Shown here in pieces: positions 46,117-57,788 of a stretch of DNA of 64,000 nt. Within the stretch, counting starts at the first letter, position 1. Each line of letters begins with the position of its first letter. A program made the position numbers and the translations under genes. The DNA lies in the NCBI RefSeq assembly GCF_010731695.1, contig NZ_AP022586.1:2728001-2792000 (forward strand). The letters run 5' to 3'. This DNA is from Mycolicibacterium litorale. Lineage in GTDB: Bacteria; Actinomycetota; Actinomycetes; Mycobacteriales; Mycobacteriaceae. The notes beneath the pieces were generated by a model. The model saw only the letters and a list, made by a program, of their open reading frames with translations, was not told the DNA's origin and ran no database searches.

Positions 46117-47666
46117 TTCCCTGGCTGAGCGTGCTGTGGGCGGCGCCGATCATCGGTGCCGGCGTGGTGATGCTGATGCCGCGTCGCGCGCTGGCGAAGT
46201 GGGTGGCGCTGGCGGTGTCGCTGCTGGCACTGGGCGTCACGGTCGTCATCGCCGCCGGCTTCGACCCCGGCGGGGAGCAGTACCAGTTCGTCGAATCGCG
46301 GCGCTGGATACCGTCGTTCGGCACCGGCTACATCCTGGGCGTCGACGGCATCGCCCTGGCGCTGATCGTGCTGACCGCGGTCCTGGTCCCGTTGCTGATC
46401 GTCGCCGGCTGGAATGACGCCGACAACGCCGCGCAGCGACGGTCGGTGCACACCTACCTCGCCCTGACCCTGGCGGTCGAGGGCATGGTGTTCATGTCGC
46501 TGATCGCCCTCGACATCCTGCTGTTCTACGTGTTCTTCGAAGCCATGCTGATCCCGATGTACTTCCTCATCGGCGGTTTCGGCGCCGACCGCGTCGCCTC
46601 GTCGAAGGCGGCGGTGAAGTTCCTGCTTTACAACCTGTTCGGCGGTCTGATCATGTTGGCCGCGGTGATCGGGCTGTACGTCACCACGGCGGGCAGTGAC
46701 GCCTTCGGCAGCGGCACCTTCGACTTCCGCGCGATCGTCGCGGCCGTCGCCGCCGGGGACTTCGCTGTGAACCCCGCCGTGCTCAACCTGATGTTCGCCG
46801 GGTTCATGTTCGCGTTCGCGGTGAAGGCCCCGCTGTGGCCGCTGCACCGGTGGCTGCCCGACGCCGCTGTGGAGGCCACACCCGCCAGCGCCGTGCTGAT
46901 GATGGCGGTGATGGACAAGGTCGGCACCTTCGGCATGCTCCGTTACTGTCTGCAGCTGTTCCCCGACGCGGCCACACTGTTCCGGCCGCTGATCATCACG
47001 CTGGCGGTGGTCGGCATCATCTACGGGGCGGTGGTGGCGATCGGACAGACCGACGTCATGCGGTTGATCGCCTACACCTCCATCTCGCACTTCGGGTTCA
47101 TCATCCTCGGCATCTTCGTGATGACGACCCAGGGCCAGTCGGGGTCGACGCTGTACATGGTCAACCACGGCATCTCGACCGCGGCGCTGTTCCTCATCGC
47201 CGGATTCCTCGTCTCGCGCCGGGGGTCGCGGCTCATCGCCGCCTACGGCGGTGTGCAGAAGGTGGCGCCGGTGCTGGCCGGCACCTTCCTCGTCGCCGGT
47301 CTGGCGACGCTGTCGCTACCCGGGCTGGCGCCGTTCATCAGTGAGTTCCTGGTGCTCATCGGCACGTTCACCCGGTATCCGGTGCTGGCCGTGCTGGCGG
47401 CCACCGCGCTGGTGCTCTCGGCGATCTACGTGCTGTGGCTGTATCAGCGCATCATGACCGGACCGGTTCGCGAGGGCAACGAACGGCTACGCGATCTCGT
47501 GCCGCGCGAACTCGCCGTGGTGACACCGCTGATCGTGCTGCTGCTCGTGCTGGGGATCTACCCGAAACCGGCACTCGACGTCATCGACCCGGCCGTCGGG
47601 CACACGTTGACCACCATCGACCAGCCCGATCCGGCACCCACGCTGGCTGATGGGAACGCCCCGTGA
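46113..47666 (+). CDS. nuoM: NADH-quinone oxidoreductase subunit M
   Basis: 517 residues. Second antiporter-like pumping subunit. Key Glu in [19 protein letters not shown], and [26 protein letters not shown] in the central half-channel. GTG start overlapping the nuoL stop; ends overlapping nuoN (GTGA). Confidence 0.96.
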   Translation: MIPWLSVLWAAPIIGAGVVMLMPRRALAKWVALAVSLLALGVTVVIAAGFDPGGEQYQFVESRRWIPSFGTGYILGVDGIALALIVLTAVLVPLLIVAGWNDADNAAQRRSVHTYLALTLAVEGMVFMSLIALDILLFYVFFEAMLIPMYFLIGGFGADRVASSKAAVKFLLYNLFGGLIMLAAVIGLYVTTAGSDAFGSGTFDFRAIVAAVAAGDFAVNPAVLNLMFAGFMFAFAVKAPLWPLHRWLPDAAVEATPASAVLMMAVMDKVGTFGMLRYCLQLFPDAATLFRPLIITLAVVGIIYGAVVAIGQTDVMRLIAYTSISHFGFIILGIFVMTTQGQSGSTLYMVNHGISTAALFLIAGFLVSRRGSRLIAAYGGVQKVAPVLAGTFLVAGLATLSLPGLAPFISEFLVLIGTFTRYPVLAVLAATALVLSAIYVLWLYQRIMTGPVREGNERLRDLVPRELAVVTPLIVLLLVLGIYPKPALDVIDPAVGHTLTTIDQPDPAPTLADGNAP

Positions 47667-49237
47667 TCCCCACCCCCACCGTCGAATACGGCCTGCTCTC
47701 CCCCATGCTGATCGTGATCGGCGCCGCGATCGCCGGTGTGCTGATCGAGGCGTTTCTGCCCAGGCGAAGCCGTTACGCCGCCCAGGTCGCGCTCGCCCTC
47801 GGGGCCACGGCGGCCGCCCTGGCCGCGGTCGTCCTGCTGGTCCGGCAGCTGTCGGGAGAGGTCGGCCGGTCCGCGGTGATGGGGTCGGTGGTGATCGACC
47901 GTCCCGCGCTCTTCCTGCAGGGCACCATCCTGATCGTCGCCGTCCTCGGCGTCCTGCTGATCGCCGAACGCCGGATCCCCGTGGCCACCGATACCGACGA
48001 CGACCCACCGGGATTCGACGCGTTCACCCCGCAGGCCTCGGCGGTGCCCGGAAGCGTGGCCGAACGGGTGGCCACCCGCGCCGGGGCGGCGCAGACCGAG
48101 GTGTTCCCGCTGACCATGTTCGCGGTCGCCGGCATGCTGCTGTTCCCCGCCGCCGACGATCTGCTGACCATGTTCATCGCGCTCGAGGTGCTCTCGCTGC
48201 CGCTGTACCTGCTGTGCGGGTTGGCCCGCCGCCGCCGTCTGCTCTCCCAGGAGGCCTCGCTCAAGTACTTCCTGCTCGGCGCGTTCTCCTCGGCGTTCTT
48301 CCTCTACGGCGCGGCGATGCTCTACGGCTACGCGGGCACACTGGACCTGCGCGGGATCGCGGCCGTCGTCGCGGAGGACACCGGCAAGACCTCGCTGGCG
48401 TTGACCGGGACCGGCCTGATCCTGGTCGGGTTGTTGTTCAAGGTCGGGGCCGCGCCGTTCCACTCGTGGATCCCGGACGTCTACCAGGGCGCGCCGACGC
48501 CGGTCACCGCGTTCATGGCGGCCGCCACCAAGATCGCGGCGTTCGGCGCGATGCTGCGGATCTTCTACGTTGCCCTGCCCGAACTGCGCGCGGAGTGGCG
48601 GCCGGTGCTGTGGGCGGTCGCGATTCTCACCATGGTCGTCGGCACGGTGACGGCGGTGACGCAGACCGACGTCAAGCGCATGCTGGCGTATTCGGCCATC
48701 GCCCACTCCGGTTTCATCCTGACCGGAGTGATCGCCGAGAACCGGCCGGGTCTGTCATCGGTGCTGTTCTACCTGTTCGCCTACGGGTTCTCCACGGTCG
48801 GGGCGTTCGCGGTGGTCGGCCTCGTGCGGGGGGCCGACGGTCAGGAGGAGACCTCGATGGCCCGGTGGGCCGGGCTCGGCAGGCGCAATCCCCTTGTCGG
48901 CGCGGTGTTCTCGCTGTTCCTCCTCGCGTTCGCCGGAATCCCCTTGACCAGTGGTTTCGTCGCCAAGTTCGCGGTATTCAAGGCGGCGGGTGAGGGCGGG
49001 GCGATACCGCTCGTGGTGGTCGGCGTGGTCGCCAGCGCGGTCGCCGCGTACTTCTACGTGCGGGTCATCGTGTTGATGTTCTTCACCGACCCGCCGCTGG
49101 ACGCGCCGCAGATCGTCGTGCCGAGCGGGTTGACCACCGCGGCCGTCACCGTGACCGCCGCGGTGACGCTGGCGCTCGGCGCCCTGCCGCAGCCGCTGCT
49201 CGACCTGGCCGACAGCGCCGACCTGTTCCTGCGTTAG
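47663..49237 (+). CDS. nuoN: NADH-quinone oxidoreductase subunit N
   Basis: 524 residues. Third antiporter-like subunit and last gene of the operon. Signature APFHSWIPDVYQGAPTPVTAFMAAATKIAAF is present, with Glu in TMFIALEVLSLPLYLLCG. GTG start. The hydrophilic loop at about residues 105-130 (TDTDDDPPGFDAFTPQ) is larger than in E. coli. No terminator was recognised in the ten bases before the next gene. Confidence 0.96.
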   Translation: MIPTPTVEYGLLSPMLIVIGAAIAGVLIEAFLPRRSRYAAQVALALGATAAALAAVVLLVRQLSGEVGRSAVMGSVVIDRPALFLQGTILIVAVLGVLLIAERRIPVATDTDDDPPGFDAFTPQASAVPGSVAERVATRAGAAQTEVFPLTMFAVAGMLLFPAADDLLTMFIALEVLSLPLYLLCGLARRRRLLSQEASLKYFLLGAFSSAFFLYGAAMLYGYAGTLDLRGIAAVVAEDTGKTSLALTGTGLILVGLLFKVGAAPFHSWIPDVYQGAPTPVTAFMAAATKIAAFGAMLRIFYVALPELRAEWRPVLWAVAILTMVVGTVTAVTQTDVKRMLAYSAIAHSGFILTGVIAENRPGLSSVLFYLFAYGFSTVGAFAVVGLVRGADGQEETSMARWAGLGRRNPLVGAVFSLFLLAFAGIPLTSGFVAKFAVFKAAGEGGAIPLVVVGVVASAVAAYFYVRVIVLMFFTDPPLDAPQIVVPSGLTTAAVTVTAAVTLALGALPQPLLDLADSADLFLR

Positions 49238-49240
49238 CTT
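49235..49240 (+). promoter_or_regulatory. Candidate -10 of a leaderless enoyl-CoA hydratase gene
   Basis: TAGCTT overlaps the nuoN stop and ends seven bases before ATG 49248. It would let this gene be transcribed independently of nuo. Confidence 0.45.
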
Positions 49241-49247
49241 GCCTGTC

Positions 49248-50024
49248 ATGACGTCACTTGTTGTTCTGGCGGCCGACCACGGGCCCGTCCGGCTGCTGAC
49301 CATGAACCGTCCGGAGGCGCGAAACGCGCTCAGCCGCGACCTCATTCGGGCGCTCTACGCCGCGCTGTCCGACGCCGACGCCGACGAATCAGTGCGCGCG
49401 GTGGTGCTGACGGGGACCGACCCGGCGTTCTGCGCAGGAGTCGACCTCAAGGAGGCCGCGCGCGACGGTTCGACCTACTTCGCTGAATTCCAGTCGCAGA
49501 GCTGCATCACCCGAGTGGCCGAGATGCGCACACCGATCGTCGGGGCGGTCAACGGTCCGGTCTTCACCGGCGGGCTCGAGATGGCGCTGGGCTGTGACTT
49601 CCTGATCGCCTCGGAGCGGGCCGCGTTCGCCGACACCCATGCCCGTGTCGGCATCCTGCCCGGCGGCGGCATGACGGCGCGGCTGCCGCAGGTGGTCGGC
49701 GCCGCGATGGCGCGACGGCTGTCGATGACCGGTGAGGTGGTCGATGCGGTGCGGGCGGAGCGGCTCGGGCTGGTGACCGAGGTGGTGGCCCACGACCGGC
49801 TAGTGGCCCGCGCGCTCGAGCTGGCGGGTCAGATCGCGGACGTGCCCGCCGCGACCATGGCCGGGCTCAAGGAGATTTATCGCCGCGGCACCGATGCCGT
49901 CATCTCCCCCGCACTGGCCGCCGAACGAGACATCTCGGGCACTCAGGACCGCGACTTCGCCGGTCTCGGAACCCGATTCGACGACGTCACCGCCCGCAAC
50001 CGCGCGCAGATCGGCACCGATTGA
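49248..50024 (+). CDS. Enoyl-CoA hydratase/isomerase family protein
   Basis: 258 residues of the crotonase fold. The oxyanion-hole stretches are AFCAGVDLKEA and GPVFTGGLEMALGCDFLIAS, and ARVGILPGGGMTARLPQVVG carries the usual catalytic region. One crotonase Glu position (in GGLEMAL) is kept; the second appears to be Gly-rich (LPGGGM), so hydratase activity is not certain. Independent of nuo by its own candidate promoter. Its substrate cannot be told. Confidence 0.85.
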   Translation: MTSLVVLAADHGPVRLLTMNRPEARNALSRDLIRALYAALSDADADESVRAVVLTGTDPAFCAGVDLKEAARDGSTYFAEFQSQSCITRVAEMRTPIVGAVNGPVFTGGLEMALGCDFLIASERAAFADTHARVGILPGGGMTARLPQVVGAAMARRLSMTGEVVDAVRAERLGLVTEVVAHDRLVARALELAGQIADVPAATMAGLKEIYRRGTDAVISPALAAERDISGTQDRDFAGLGTRFDDVTARNRAQIGTD

Positions 50025-50035
50025 CCCACGCCCCC

Positions 50036-50100
50036 TCTCGGCTGTGCGGTTTCATCCGCGACACGCCGTGTAGCGCGGCTCAATCCGCACACTCGGCGTA
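50036..50100. repeat. Hairpin element C overlapping the ABC gene end
   Basis: TGTGCGGTTTCATCCGCGACACGCCG on the left (from 50044) closely matches element B, and CCGCACACTCGGCG on the right completes the inverted arm. The right arm, read on the minus strand, forms the last codons and TGA of the ABC ATPase gene. It occupies the whole convergent gap between two genes and may serve as a terminator. Confidence 0.6.
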
Positions 50101-50889
50101 GCTTTCGGCCTCGGCCTGGGCAAACCAGCGACCGTTACTCATCGCGATCGTGATCGGATGGTCGAAGCACGCGCTGATCGCCGCGGAGGTGAGGACGGTG
50201 CGCGCGGCCCCCTGGGCGATGATCCGGCCGTCACGCAGCAGCAGCGCGTGCGAGGTCGTCGCCGGGATCTCCTCGATATGGTGGGTGACGAGCACGGTGG
50301 CCAGTTGCGGATCGGACCGGCGCAGCCCGTCCATGGCGGCCAGGAGTTGTTCGCGCGCAGCCAGATCCAATCCGGTGGCGGGTTCGTCGAGGATCAGCAG
50401 ATGGGGCTCGCCGATCAGCGCCCGGGCGATGAGGGTGCGCCCGCGCTCCCCCTGCGACATCACCTGCCACTGCGCGCCGGCCCGGTCGGCGAGGCCGAGG
50501 GAGGCGATCAGCTCGTCGGCGCGACCGATCTGCTCGTCCGTCGGTGACCAGCGCGGCACGAAGTCGGGGGTGTTCGTCAGGCCGGTGAGCACCACCTCGC
50601 GGGCGGTCAGCGGCGCGTCGATGCGCAGCCGTGGGTTGACGTGCCCGATGTGGGTGCGCAGTTCCCGCATATCCACCCGGCCCAGCCGGTGTCCGAGCAC
50701 GTCGACCGTTCCGCTCGTGGGATGCGCGACGGCACCGAACAGGTTCAGCAGCGTGCTCTTGCCCGCACCGTTCGGCCCCAGCACCACCCAGCGCTGCCCG
50801 GCCTCGATGGTCACCGAGACGTCGGCGAGCAGATGGCGCCCGCCGCGGACGACGCCGATCGCCTCGGCGCGCAACACGGTCGGCGTCAC
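50080..50889 (-). CDS. ABC transporter ATP-binding protein
   Basis: 269 residues. Walker A LGPNGAGKST, Walker B HLLILDEPATGLD and switch His VLVTHHIEEIP are clear. The signature motif is MSQGERGR in place of LSGGQ, as in some ModF/iron-type stand-alone ATPases. No permease gene is adjacent, so the partner is unknown. The C-terminus (SYAECAD) is encoded by the arm of hairpin element C and was probably altered by it. Overlaps the upstream deacetylase gene by four bases. Confidence 0.85.
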   Translation of the reverse strand: MTPTVLRAEAIGVVRGGRHLLADVSVTIEAGQRWVVLGPNGAGKSTLLNLFGAVAHPTSGTVDVLGHRLGRVDMRELRTHIGHVNPRLRIDAPLTAREVVLTGLTNTPDFVPRWSPTDEQIGRADELIASLGLADRAGAQWQVMSQGERGRTLIARALIGEPHLLILDEPATGLDLAAREQLLAAMDGLRRSDPQLATVLVTHHIEEIPATTSHALLLRDGRIIAQGAARTVLTSAAISACFDHPITIAMSNGRWFAQAEAESYAECAD

Positions 50890-51576
50890 GGCGTACTCCT
50901 GGTTCGGGTGAGGATGAACTCCACGGTCGGGCGGCCACCGAACTCCGGCCGTCCGGCGGTCGCCTGCTCCACTTGAGCGCGGGCCTGCGCGTACACGGGT
51001 GTGGCGGGGTCCAGCACCGACAGGTAACGCTCGTGGGCGGCCAACGATTCCACCGCGACCTCGACGAATCCGTCGACCACTTCACCGTGCGTGCCGTCGG
51101 GGCCGTTCTCGAACAGCCAGCGTGGCGGATGCACCAGCGCATCGTAGGCGGCGGTGACGGCGGTCGCGAATTCGATGTGGTCACGCTGATTGGGCTGACC
51201 CGGTGCCCATTCGGGTCCGCTGTAGATCGTGATGAGGACGTCGGGCGCCACCTCCTCGATGGTGCCGGAGATCCTGGCCCGCAACGCCGGCGTGTCGCGG
51301 ATCTGGCTGTCCGGGAAATCCCAGAACGTCACGTCCTCGACGCCGACGATCGCGGCCGACCGGATCTGCTCCCGCTCGCGCAGCGGACCGGCCTCCTCCG
51401 GCGCCAGCCCCTCGATACCGGCCTCACCCCGCGAGGCCAGCGCGTAGTGCACGCGTCGGCCCGCCGAGGTCCATTTCGCCACCGCGGCGCCGATGCCGTA
51501 CTCGGGATCGTCTGGGTGGGGCACCAGCACCAGCGCGGTGTGCCAGTCGCCCGGGAAGGGTTGCAATGTCACGGGT

Positions 51577-51590
<14 letters not shown>
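50886..51590 (-). CDS. PIG-L family deacetylase
   Basis: 234 residues of the LmbE/PIG-L zinc deacetylase family. The metal motif PHPDDPEYG and the later His in PNQRDHIEFATA are present. Relatives deacetylate N-acetylglucosamine conjugates such as mycothiol precursors; this one lacks features that would name it MshB or Mca. GTG 51590 overlaps the TetR stop; GTG 51572 (VTLQPFPGDW) is an alternative start. Confidence 0.85.
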
Positions 51591-53373
<1,783 letters not shown>

Positions 53374-53374
<1 letters not shown>

Positions 53375-54513
53375 TGCTCGGTCCGATGGACGAGTTCCCG
53401 GTGCACCAGGTGCCGCAACCGATCGCGTGGCCCGGGTCGTCGGATCGGAACTTCTACGACCGCTCGTACTTCAACGCCCACGACCGCAGTGGGGACCTGT
53501 TCCTGATCACCGGGATCGGCTACTACCCGAACCTCGGCGTCAAGGACGCGTTCGTCCTCGTGTCACGGCGCGGCGGCGGGGAGAGAGGACTGCTCGGGGA
53601 CACCCACACCGCGGTGCACCTGTCCGACGGGATCGACCAGGACCGGCTGCACCAGCACGTCGGCAACTACCGGGTGGAGGTCACTGAACCACTGCGCAAG
53701 TTGCGGATCGTCATGGACGAAACCGAAGGTGTCGCTGTCGATCTCACGTGGGAGGGCCTGTTCGACGTCGTGCAGGAACAGCCGCACGTGATGCGTACCG
53801 GCAACCGCGTCACCCTGAACGCCCAGCGCTTCGCGCAGGTGGGCGCCTGGAGCGGGCGGATCCTGATCGACGGCGACGAGATCGCCGTCGACCCGCAGAC
53901 GTGGATCGGCACCCGCGACCGGTCGTGGGGTATCCGTCCCATCGGCGAGGCCGAACCCGCCGGACGTCCCGCGGATCCGCCGTTCGAGGGAATGTGGTGG
54001 CTCTATGTCCCGATGGCCTTCGACGACTTCGCGATCGTGCTGATCATTCAGGAGGATCCGAGCGGATTCCGGTCGCTCAACGACTGCACGCGGGTGTGGC
54101 GCGACGGGCGCGTCGAGCAGCTGGGCTGGCCGCGGGTGAAGATCCACTACACCTCGGGCACCCGCATCCCGCACGGCGCCACCATCGAGGCCACCACCGG
54201 CGACGGCACTCCGATCGTGTTCGAGGTGGAGTCCAAGCTGCCGGTGCCCATCCACATCGGCGCCGGCTACGGCGGCGACTCGGACTGGCTGCACGGGGTG
54301 TGGAAGGGCGAGAAGTTCACCGAGCGGCTGGATTACGACCTGAGCGATCCGTCGGTGGCCGGGCGGGCGATGTTCGGCGTGATCGACCACGTGGGCCGGG
54401 CGACATGTGCGGTCGACGGCCGCGCGATCGAAGGGTGGGGGCTGTTCGAGCACGGTGCGCTCGGCCGCCACGACCCGTCGGGCTTCGCCGATTGGTTCAC
54501 GCTGGCGCCGTGA
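53374..54513 (+). CDS. Conserved hypothetical protein (Rv3169-like)
   Basis: 379 residues, beta-rich and without catalytic signatures. Features: a Trp-rich middle (GMWWLYVPMAFDDF) and repeated short strands ending in GRAIEGWGLFEHGALGRHDPSGFADWF. The pattern recalls lipocalin-like CrtC/AttH proteins. It follows the APH-fold gene as Rv3169 follows Rv3168, implying a joint function. No signal peptide. Its end overlaps the convergent MFS gene by 17 bp. Confidence 0.7.
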
Positions 54514-55645
54514 CCGGCGTGTCCTCGGTGGCCGGCCGCAGCAACAGCGCGAGCAGACCGAACACCGCGCAGGCGCCGAACGCGGTTTGCGCGCCTGCGC
54601 TGTCGATCAGCGCGCCCACCGCCGGGGCACCCAGCGCCTGACCGACCGCGAGGGTGAAGAAACTCAACCCCACCCCGAACGCCGTCCGGTCGGGGTAGAC
54701 GCGCACGCTCCACAGCAGGAGCAGACCGGACATCGCCACGTACGCCGCACCGAACATGCCGGGGGCCGCCAGGATCACGACGAGGTGGGTGGACCCGACG
54801 GCCAGGGCCAGCGTCGCCGCCGCCATCGCCACGGTGGTCAGCACCCACGCGGGTCGCAGGCCGATCCGCGCCACGAGCGCACCGCCGAACGCTCCGGCGA
54901 TACCGGCCGCGCCGAGCACCGTCCACGAGACCGACGACACGACCGGCCCGGCGCCGCCGACGGAGGTGATCACCTCCCTCCCGAAGTTCCAGACCGCGAT
55001 GCTGGCGACCCCGGCGATCAGCGACGCCACGACCAGACCGAAAGTTCCTGGCCGAACAGTCCTCTCGCGCAGACCCGATGGCTCGGTCGCCCCGACTGAC
55101 GGCACCACGCGGGCCGCCCACACCGTCACGACGGCGGTGATCGCCGCGAACAGCGCCCACGCGATCCGCCAGTGGCCGAACAGCAGCAGCGCGACGGGGC
55201 CGGAGACGACCACACCGATGCCCGTGCCCGCGTTCACGATCGTCTGGGCGCGGTCGGCCACCGCGCCACGCATCAGGTGCGCGACGGCCGCGGCGAGCGG
55301 CGGCGAGGCGATCCCCGTGCTGCATCCGGCCACGAGGATTCCGACGGCGAGGAACAACGTCGACGGCGCGGCCGCGACGGTCGAGATGCCCACGGTGGCA
55401 ACCACGCCCGCGCCGACCGCGACCCGTCGGGGACCGAGTCGTTCGGTCAGCACGATGCTGAGCACGATCGCGGCGCAGTACCCCACGTAGCTGCCCGCGC
55501 CGATGAGGCCGAACGCCGTCGACGTCAGCTCGAAGGTGTCGGTGAACACCGGCGAGAACAACCCGTAGGCGAAGCGCGCGAACCCGTAGCAGCAGCCGAT
55601 CAGGCAGGCACCCGCTCCGACCACAAAGTAGAACGATCGTTGCAT
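54497..55645 (-). CDS. MFS transporter (YbfB/YjiJ-like)
   Basis: 382 residues, 12 hydrophobic segments. N-terminus FVVGAGACLIGCCYGFARFAYGLFSPVF and TM2 GLIGAGSYVGYCAAIVLSIVLTERLGPRRVAV match the YbfB/YjiJ MFS group; substrate unknown. The start at ATG 55645 was chosen because TM1 then begins within 6 residues. Divergent from a TetR gene with an 18-bp gap holding the operator, so probably controlled by it. Confidence 0.87.
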   Translation of the reverse strand: MQRSFYFVVGAGACLIGCCYGFARFAYGLFSPVFTDTFELTSTAFGLIGAGSYVGYCAAIVLSIVLTERLGPRRVAVGAGVVATVGISTVAAAPSTLFLAVGILVAGCSTGIASPPLAAAVAHLMRGAVADRAQTIVNAGTGIGVVVSGPVALLLFGHWRIAWALFAAITAVVTVWAARVVPSVGATEPSGLRERTVRPGTFGLVVASLIAGVASIAVWNFGREVITSVGGAGPVVSSVSWTVLGAAGIAGAFGGALVARIGLRPAWVLTTVAMAAATLALAVGSTHLVVILAAPGMFGAAYVAMSGLLLLWSVRVYPDRTAFGVGLSFFTLAVGQALGAPAVGALIDSAGAQTAFGACAVFGLLALLLRPATEDTPVTAPA

Positions 55646-55657
55646 TCTAGCTACAAT
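55644..55657 (+). promoter_or_regulatory. Near-palindromic operator over the TetR gene -10
   Basis: ATTCTAGCTACAAT is a palindrome with one mismatched pair. TACAAT (55652-55657) within it is a -10 six bases before ATG 55664. Repressor binding would cover both the regulator promoter and the MFS start, a typical autoregulated divergent arrangement. Confidence 0.6.
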
Positions 55658-55663
55658 GGCACG

Positions 55664-56224
55664 ATGTCCGTCCGTCGGCAACCCGCCCGCATCCGGCTGC
55701 TGCAGGCCGCCGATGAACTGTTCTACGAACGCGGCATCGCCGGTACGGGTGTCGACGCCGTGATCGAGCGCGCCGGTGTCGCCACCGGTTCGCTGTACAA
55801 GAACTTCCGCGGCAAGGACGACCTCGTCGTCGCCTACCTCGCTGATCGCGACAGCCGGTGGCGCGCGCTGTGGGAAGAGTGCATCACCGCCGAAACCGAT
55901 CCCCAACAGCGGATACTCGCGATCTTCACCGCGATCGAACGGTGGCGCGCGGGTACCTCGCTGGCCCGGGGCTGTTCACATGTCGCCGCTGCCGGCCAGT
56001 TGCCGCCGGGCCATCCAGGTCTCGACGCGGTCGCCGAGCACAAGCGCCATGTCGTCGCACGGCTGACCACCGAGGTGGCCGCCGCCGGTGTCACCGATGC
56101 CGGGGAGACCGCACGCGACATCGCCCTGGTCTACGACGGGATGCTCAGCGCGATGGCAGTCGGGCTGGAACCCGATCCGATCGGCCGGGCGCGGCGGATC
56201 GCCCAGCGGCTGCTTGCGCCGTGA
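55664..56224 (+). CDS. TetR-family regulator of the divergent MFS gene
   Basis: 186 residues. HTH region AGTGVDAVIERAGVATGSLYKNFRGKDDLV. Leaderless by the TACAAT -10. The ligand domain is 140 residues; ARGCSHVAAAGQLP recalls TetR regulators of small-molecule efflux. It is convergent with the monooxygenase gene and its stop lies within a 14-bp hairpin stem. Confidence 0.88.
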   Translation: MSVRRQPARIRLLQAADELFYERGIAGTGVDAVIERAGVATGSLYKNFRGKDDLVVAYLADRDSRWRALWEECITAETDPQQRILAIFTAIERWRAGTSLARGCSHVAAAGQLPPGHPGLDAVAEHKRHVVARLTTEVAAAGVTDAGETARDIALVYDGMLSAMAVGLEPDPIGRARRIAQRLLAP

Positions 56225-56273
56225 TTTCGGCGTGCTCAGTTGCGCTGGGCGCGACCGATCACGCCGAAATCAC
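56221..56273. terminator. Perfect 14-bp hairpin holding two convergent stops
   Basis: GTGATTTCGGCGTG (56221-56234) and its exact complement (56260-56273) with a 25-base loop. The TetR stop is in the left arm and the monooxygenase stop overlaps the right arm. No U-run; the position argues for a bidirectional terminator. Confidence 0.6.
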
Positions 56274-57743
56274 TCGGTCTGGGGCCGGTACGCGGCCGAA
56301 CACCATCGACTCCTCGATCCGGTCGAAGCGGTGGTCGATCGCGTCGAGGACGTAGTTGTGGCGTACGTTCCACGGCCGCTGGGTGCCGGACTTGGGCAGC
56401 GCATGCGGCGCGCGCTGGACGTAGCCGGCGTTGATGTTCCACGCCGGCTTCTCGGCCATCGGCTTGTCGCCGAGGTGCGGATAGGCGTGGGTGTAGCCGT
56501 GTTCGTCCATGAACGCGACCAGCCTGGCGAAGGCGCGCGCGGTCAGGTCGGCGCGCAGGGTCCACGACGCGTTGATGTAGCCCACGCACCACGCCAGGTT
56601 CGGCACGTCTTCGAGCATGTGCTCCTTGAAGACGAACCGGTCCTGCGGTTTGATCTCCGCGCCGTCGATGCTCAGCGCGATCCCGCCGAGCGCCTGCAGC
56701 TGCAGCCCGGTGGCGGTGACGATCACGTCGGCGTCGATGCGCTCACCCGAACGCAGCACGACGCCGTGCTCGTCGAACGTGTCGATGTGGTCGGTCGCCA
56801 CGTCCGCCCTGCCTTCGGCGATCGCCGAGTACAGGTCGTCGTCGAGGCTCAGGCACATCCGCTGGTCCCACGGGTTGTAGCGCGGGTTGAAGTGCACGTC
56901 CACCGGATAGCCCTCGGGCAGCGTCTTGGCCGCCTGGCGGCGGATGAACCGCCGCACCAGGCCGGGCGCCTTACGCGACAGCGCGTAGGTGGAGACGATG
57001 AACGCGAGGTTGTAGAACCGCACGAGGTGGAAGGCGATCCGCGCCGGGAACACCTTGCGGATGGCCTGGACCACCGGGTTGATCCGCGGCGAGGACAGCA
57101 CGTAGGTGGGCGAACGCTGCAGCATCGTGACGTGGCCGGCCTGCCGGGCCAGCGCCGGCACCATGCTGATCGCGGTCGCGCCACTGCCGATCACCACGAC
57201 TTTCTTGCCCGTCACGTCGAGGGATTCCGGCCAGTGCTGCGGATGCACCACCTCGCCGGCGAACCTGTCGATGCCGGGGAACTCGGGGCTGTAGGGCTCG
57301 TCGTAGTTGTAGTAACCGGTGCCGAAGAACAGGAACCGGCTGCGGTAGGTCCGCGGCCCGCCGTCCTGCTCGACGTGCACGGTCCACGTGTCGGTCGCCG
57401 AATCCCAGTCGGCGGACAGCACGTGGGTGTCGAACCGGATGTGGGAGTCGATGCCGTGCTTGCGGGCGGTCTGGGTCAGGTACTCGCGGATGTGGTCGCC
57501 GTCGGCGACGTTCTCCGGCCGGGTCCACTGTTCGAACGGGAAGCTCAGCGTGAAGATGTCGCTGTCCGAGCGGATGCCCGGGTAGCGGAACAGGTCCCAG
57601 GTCCCGCCGATGCGTGACCGGCGCTCCAGGATCGTGTACGTCAGCCGCGGGTTCCGCTCCTGCAGTCGGTAGGCCGCGCCTATGCCCGAAATGCCTGCCC
57701 CGATGATCAGGACATCGGTCTGATCAGCATCGACGCTGCTCAT
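56259..57743 (-). CDS. Baeyer-Villiger flavin monooxygenase (EthA/MymA-like)
   Basis: 494 residues. FAD motif LIIGAGISGIGAAYRL, the BVMO fingerprint FAGEVVHPQHWP (FxGxxxHxxxWP) and a second Rossmann VVVIGSGATAISMVPAL. It inserts oxygen next to a ketone or S-oxidises, using NADPH and O2. Sequence such as GTWDLFRYPGIRSDSD and YNPWDQRMCL closely follows EthA and MymA. The EthA regulator EthR is not adjacent, so it is one of several paralogues. Whether it activates thioamide prodrugs cannot be told. Confidence 0.9.
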   Translation of the reverse strand: MSSVDADQTDVLIIGAGISGIGAAYRLQERNPRLTYTILERRSRIGGTWDLFRYPGIRSDSDIFTLSFPFEQWTRPENVADGDHIREYLTQTARKHGIDSHIRFDTHVLSADWDSATDTWTVHVEQDGGPRTYRSRFLFFGTGYYNYDEPYSPEFPGIDRFAGEVVHPQHWPESLDVTGKKVVVIGSGATAISMVPALARQAGHVTMLQRSPTYVLSSPRINPVVQAIRKVFPARIAFHLVRFYNLAFIVSTYALSRKAPGLVRRFIRRQAAKTLPEGYPVDVHFNPRYNPWDQRMCLSLDDDLYSAIAEGRADVATDHIDTFDEHGVVLRSGERIDADVIVTATGLQLQALGGIALSIDGAEIKPQDRFVFKEHMLEDVPNLAWCVGYINASWTLRADLTARAFARLVAFMDEHGYTHAYPHLGDKPMAEKPAWNINAGYVQRAPHALPKSGTQRPWNVRHNYVLDAIDHRFDRIEESMVFGRVPAPDRVISA

Positions 57744-57788
57744 GGAACCTCCATTGGTCCGCTTACGTACCGACCCCCACCATAGGGC

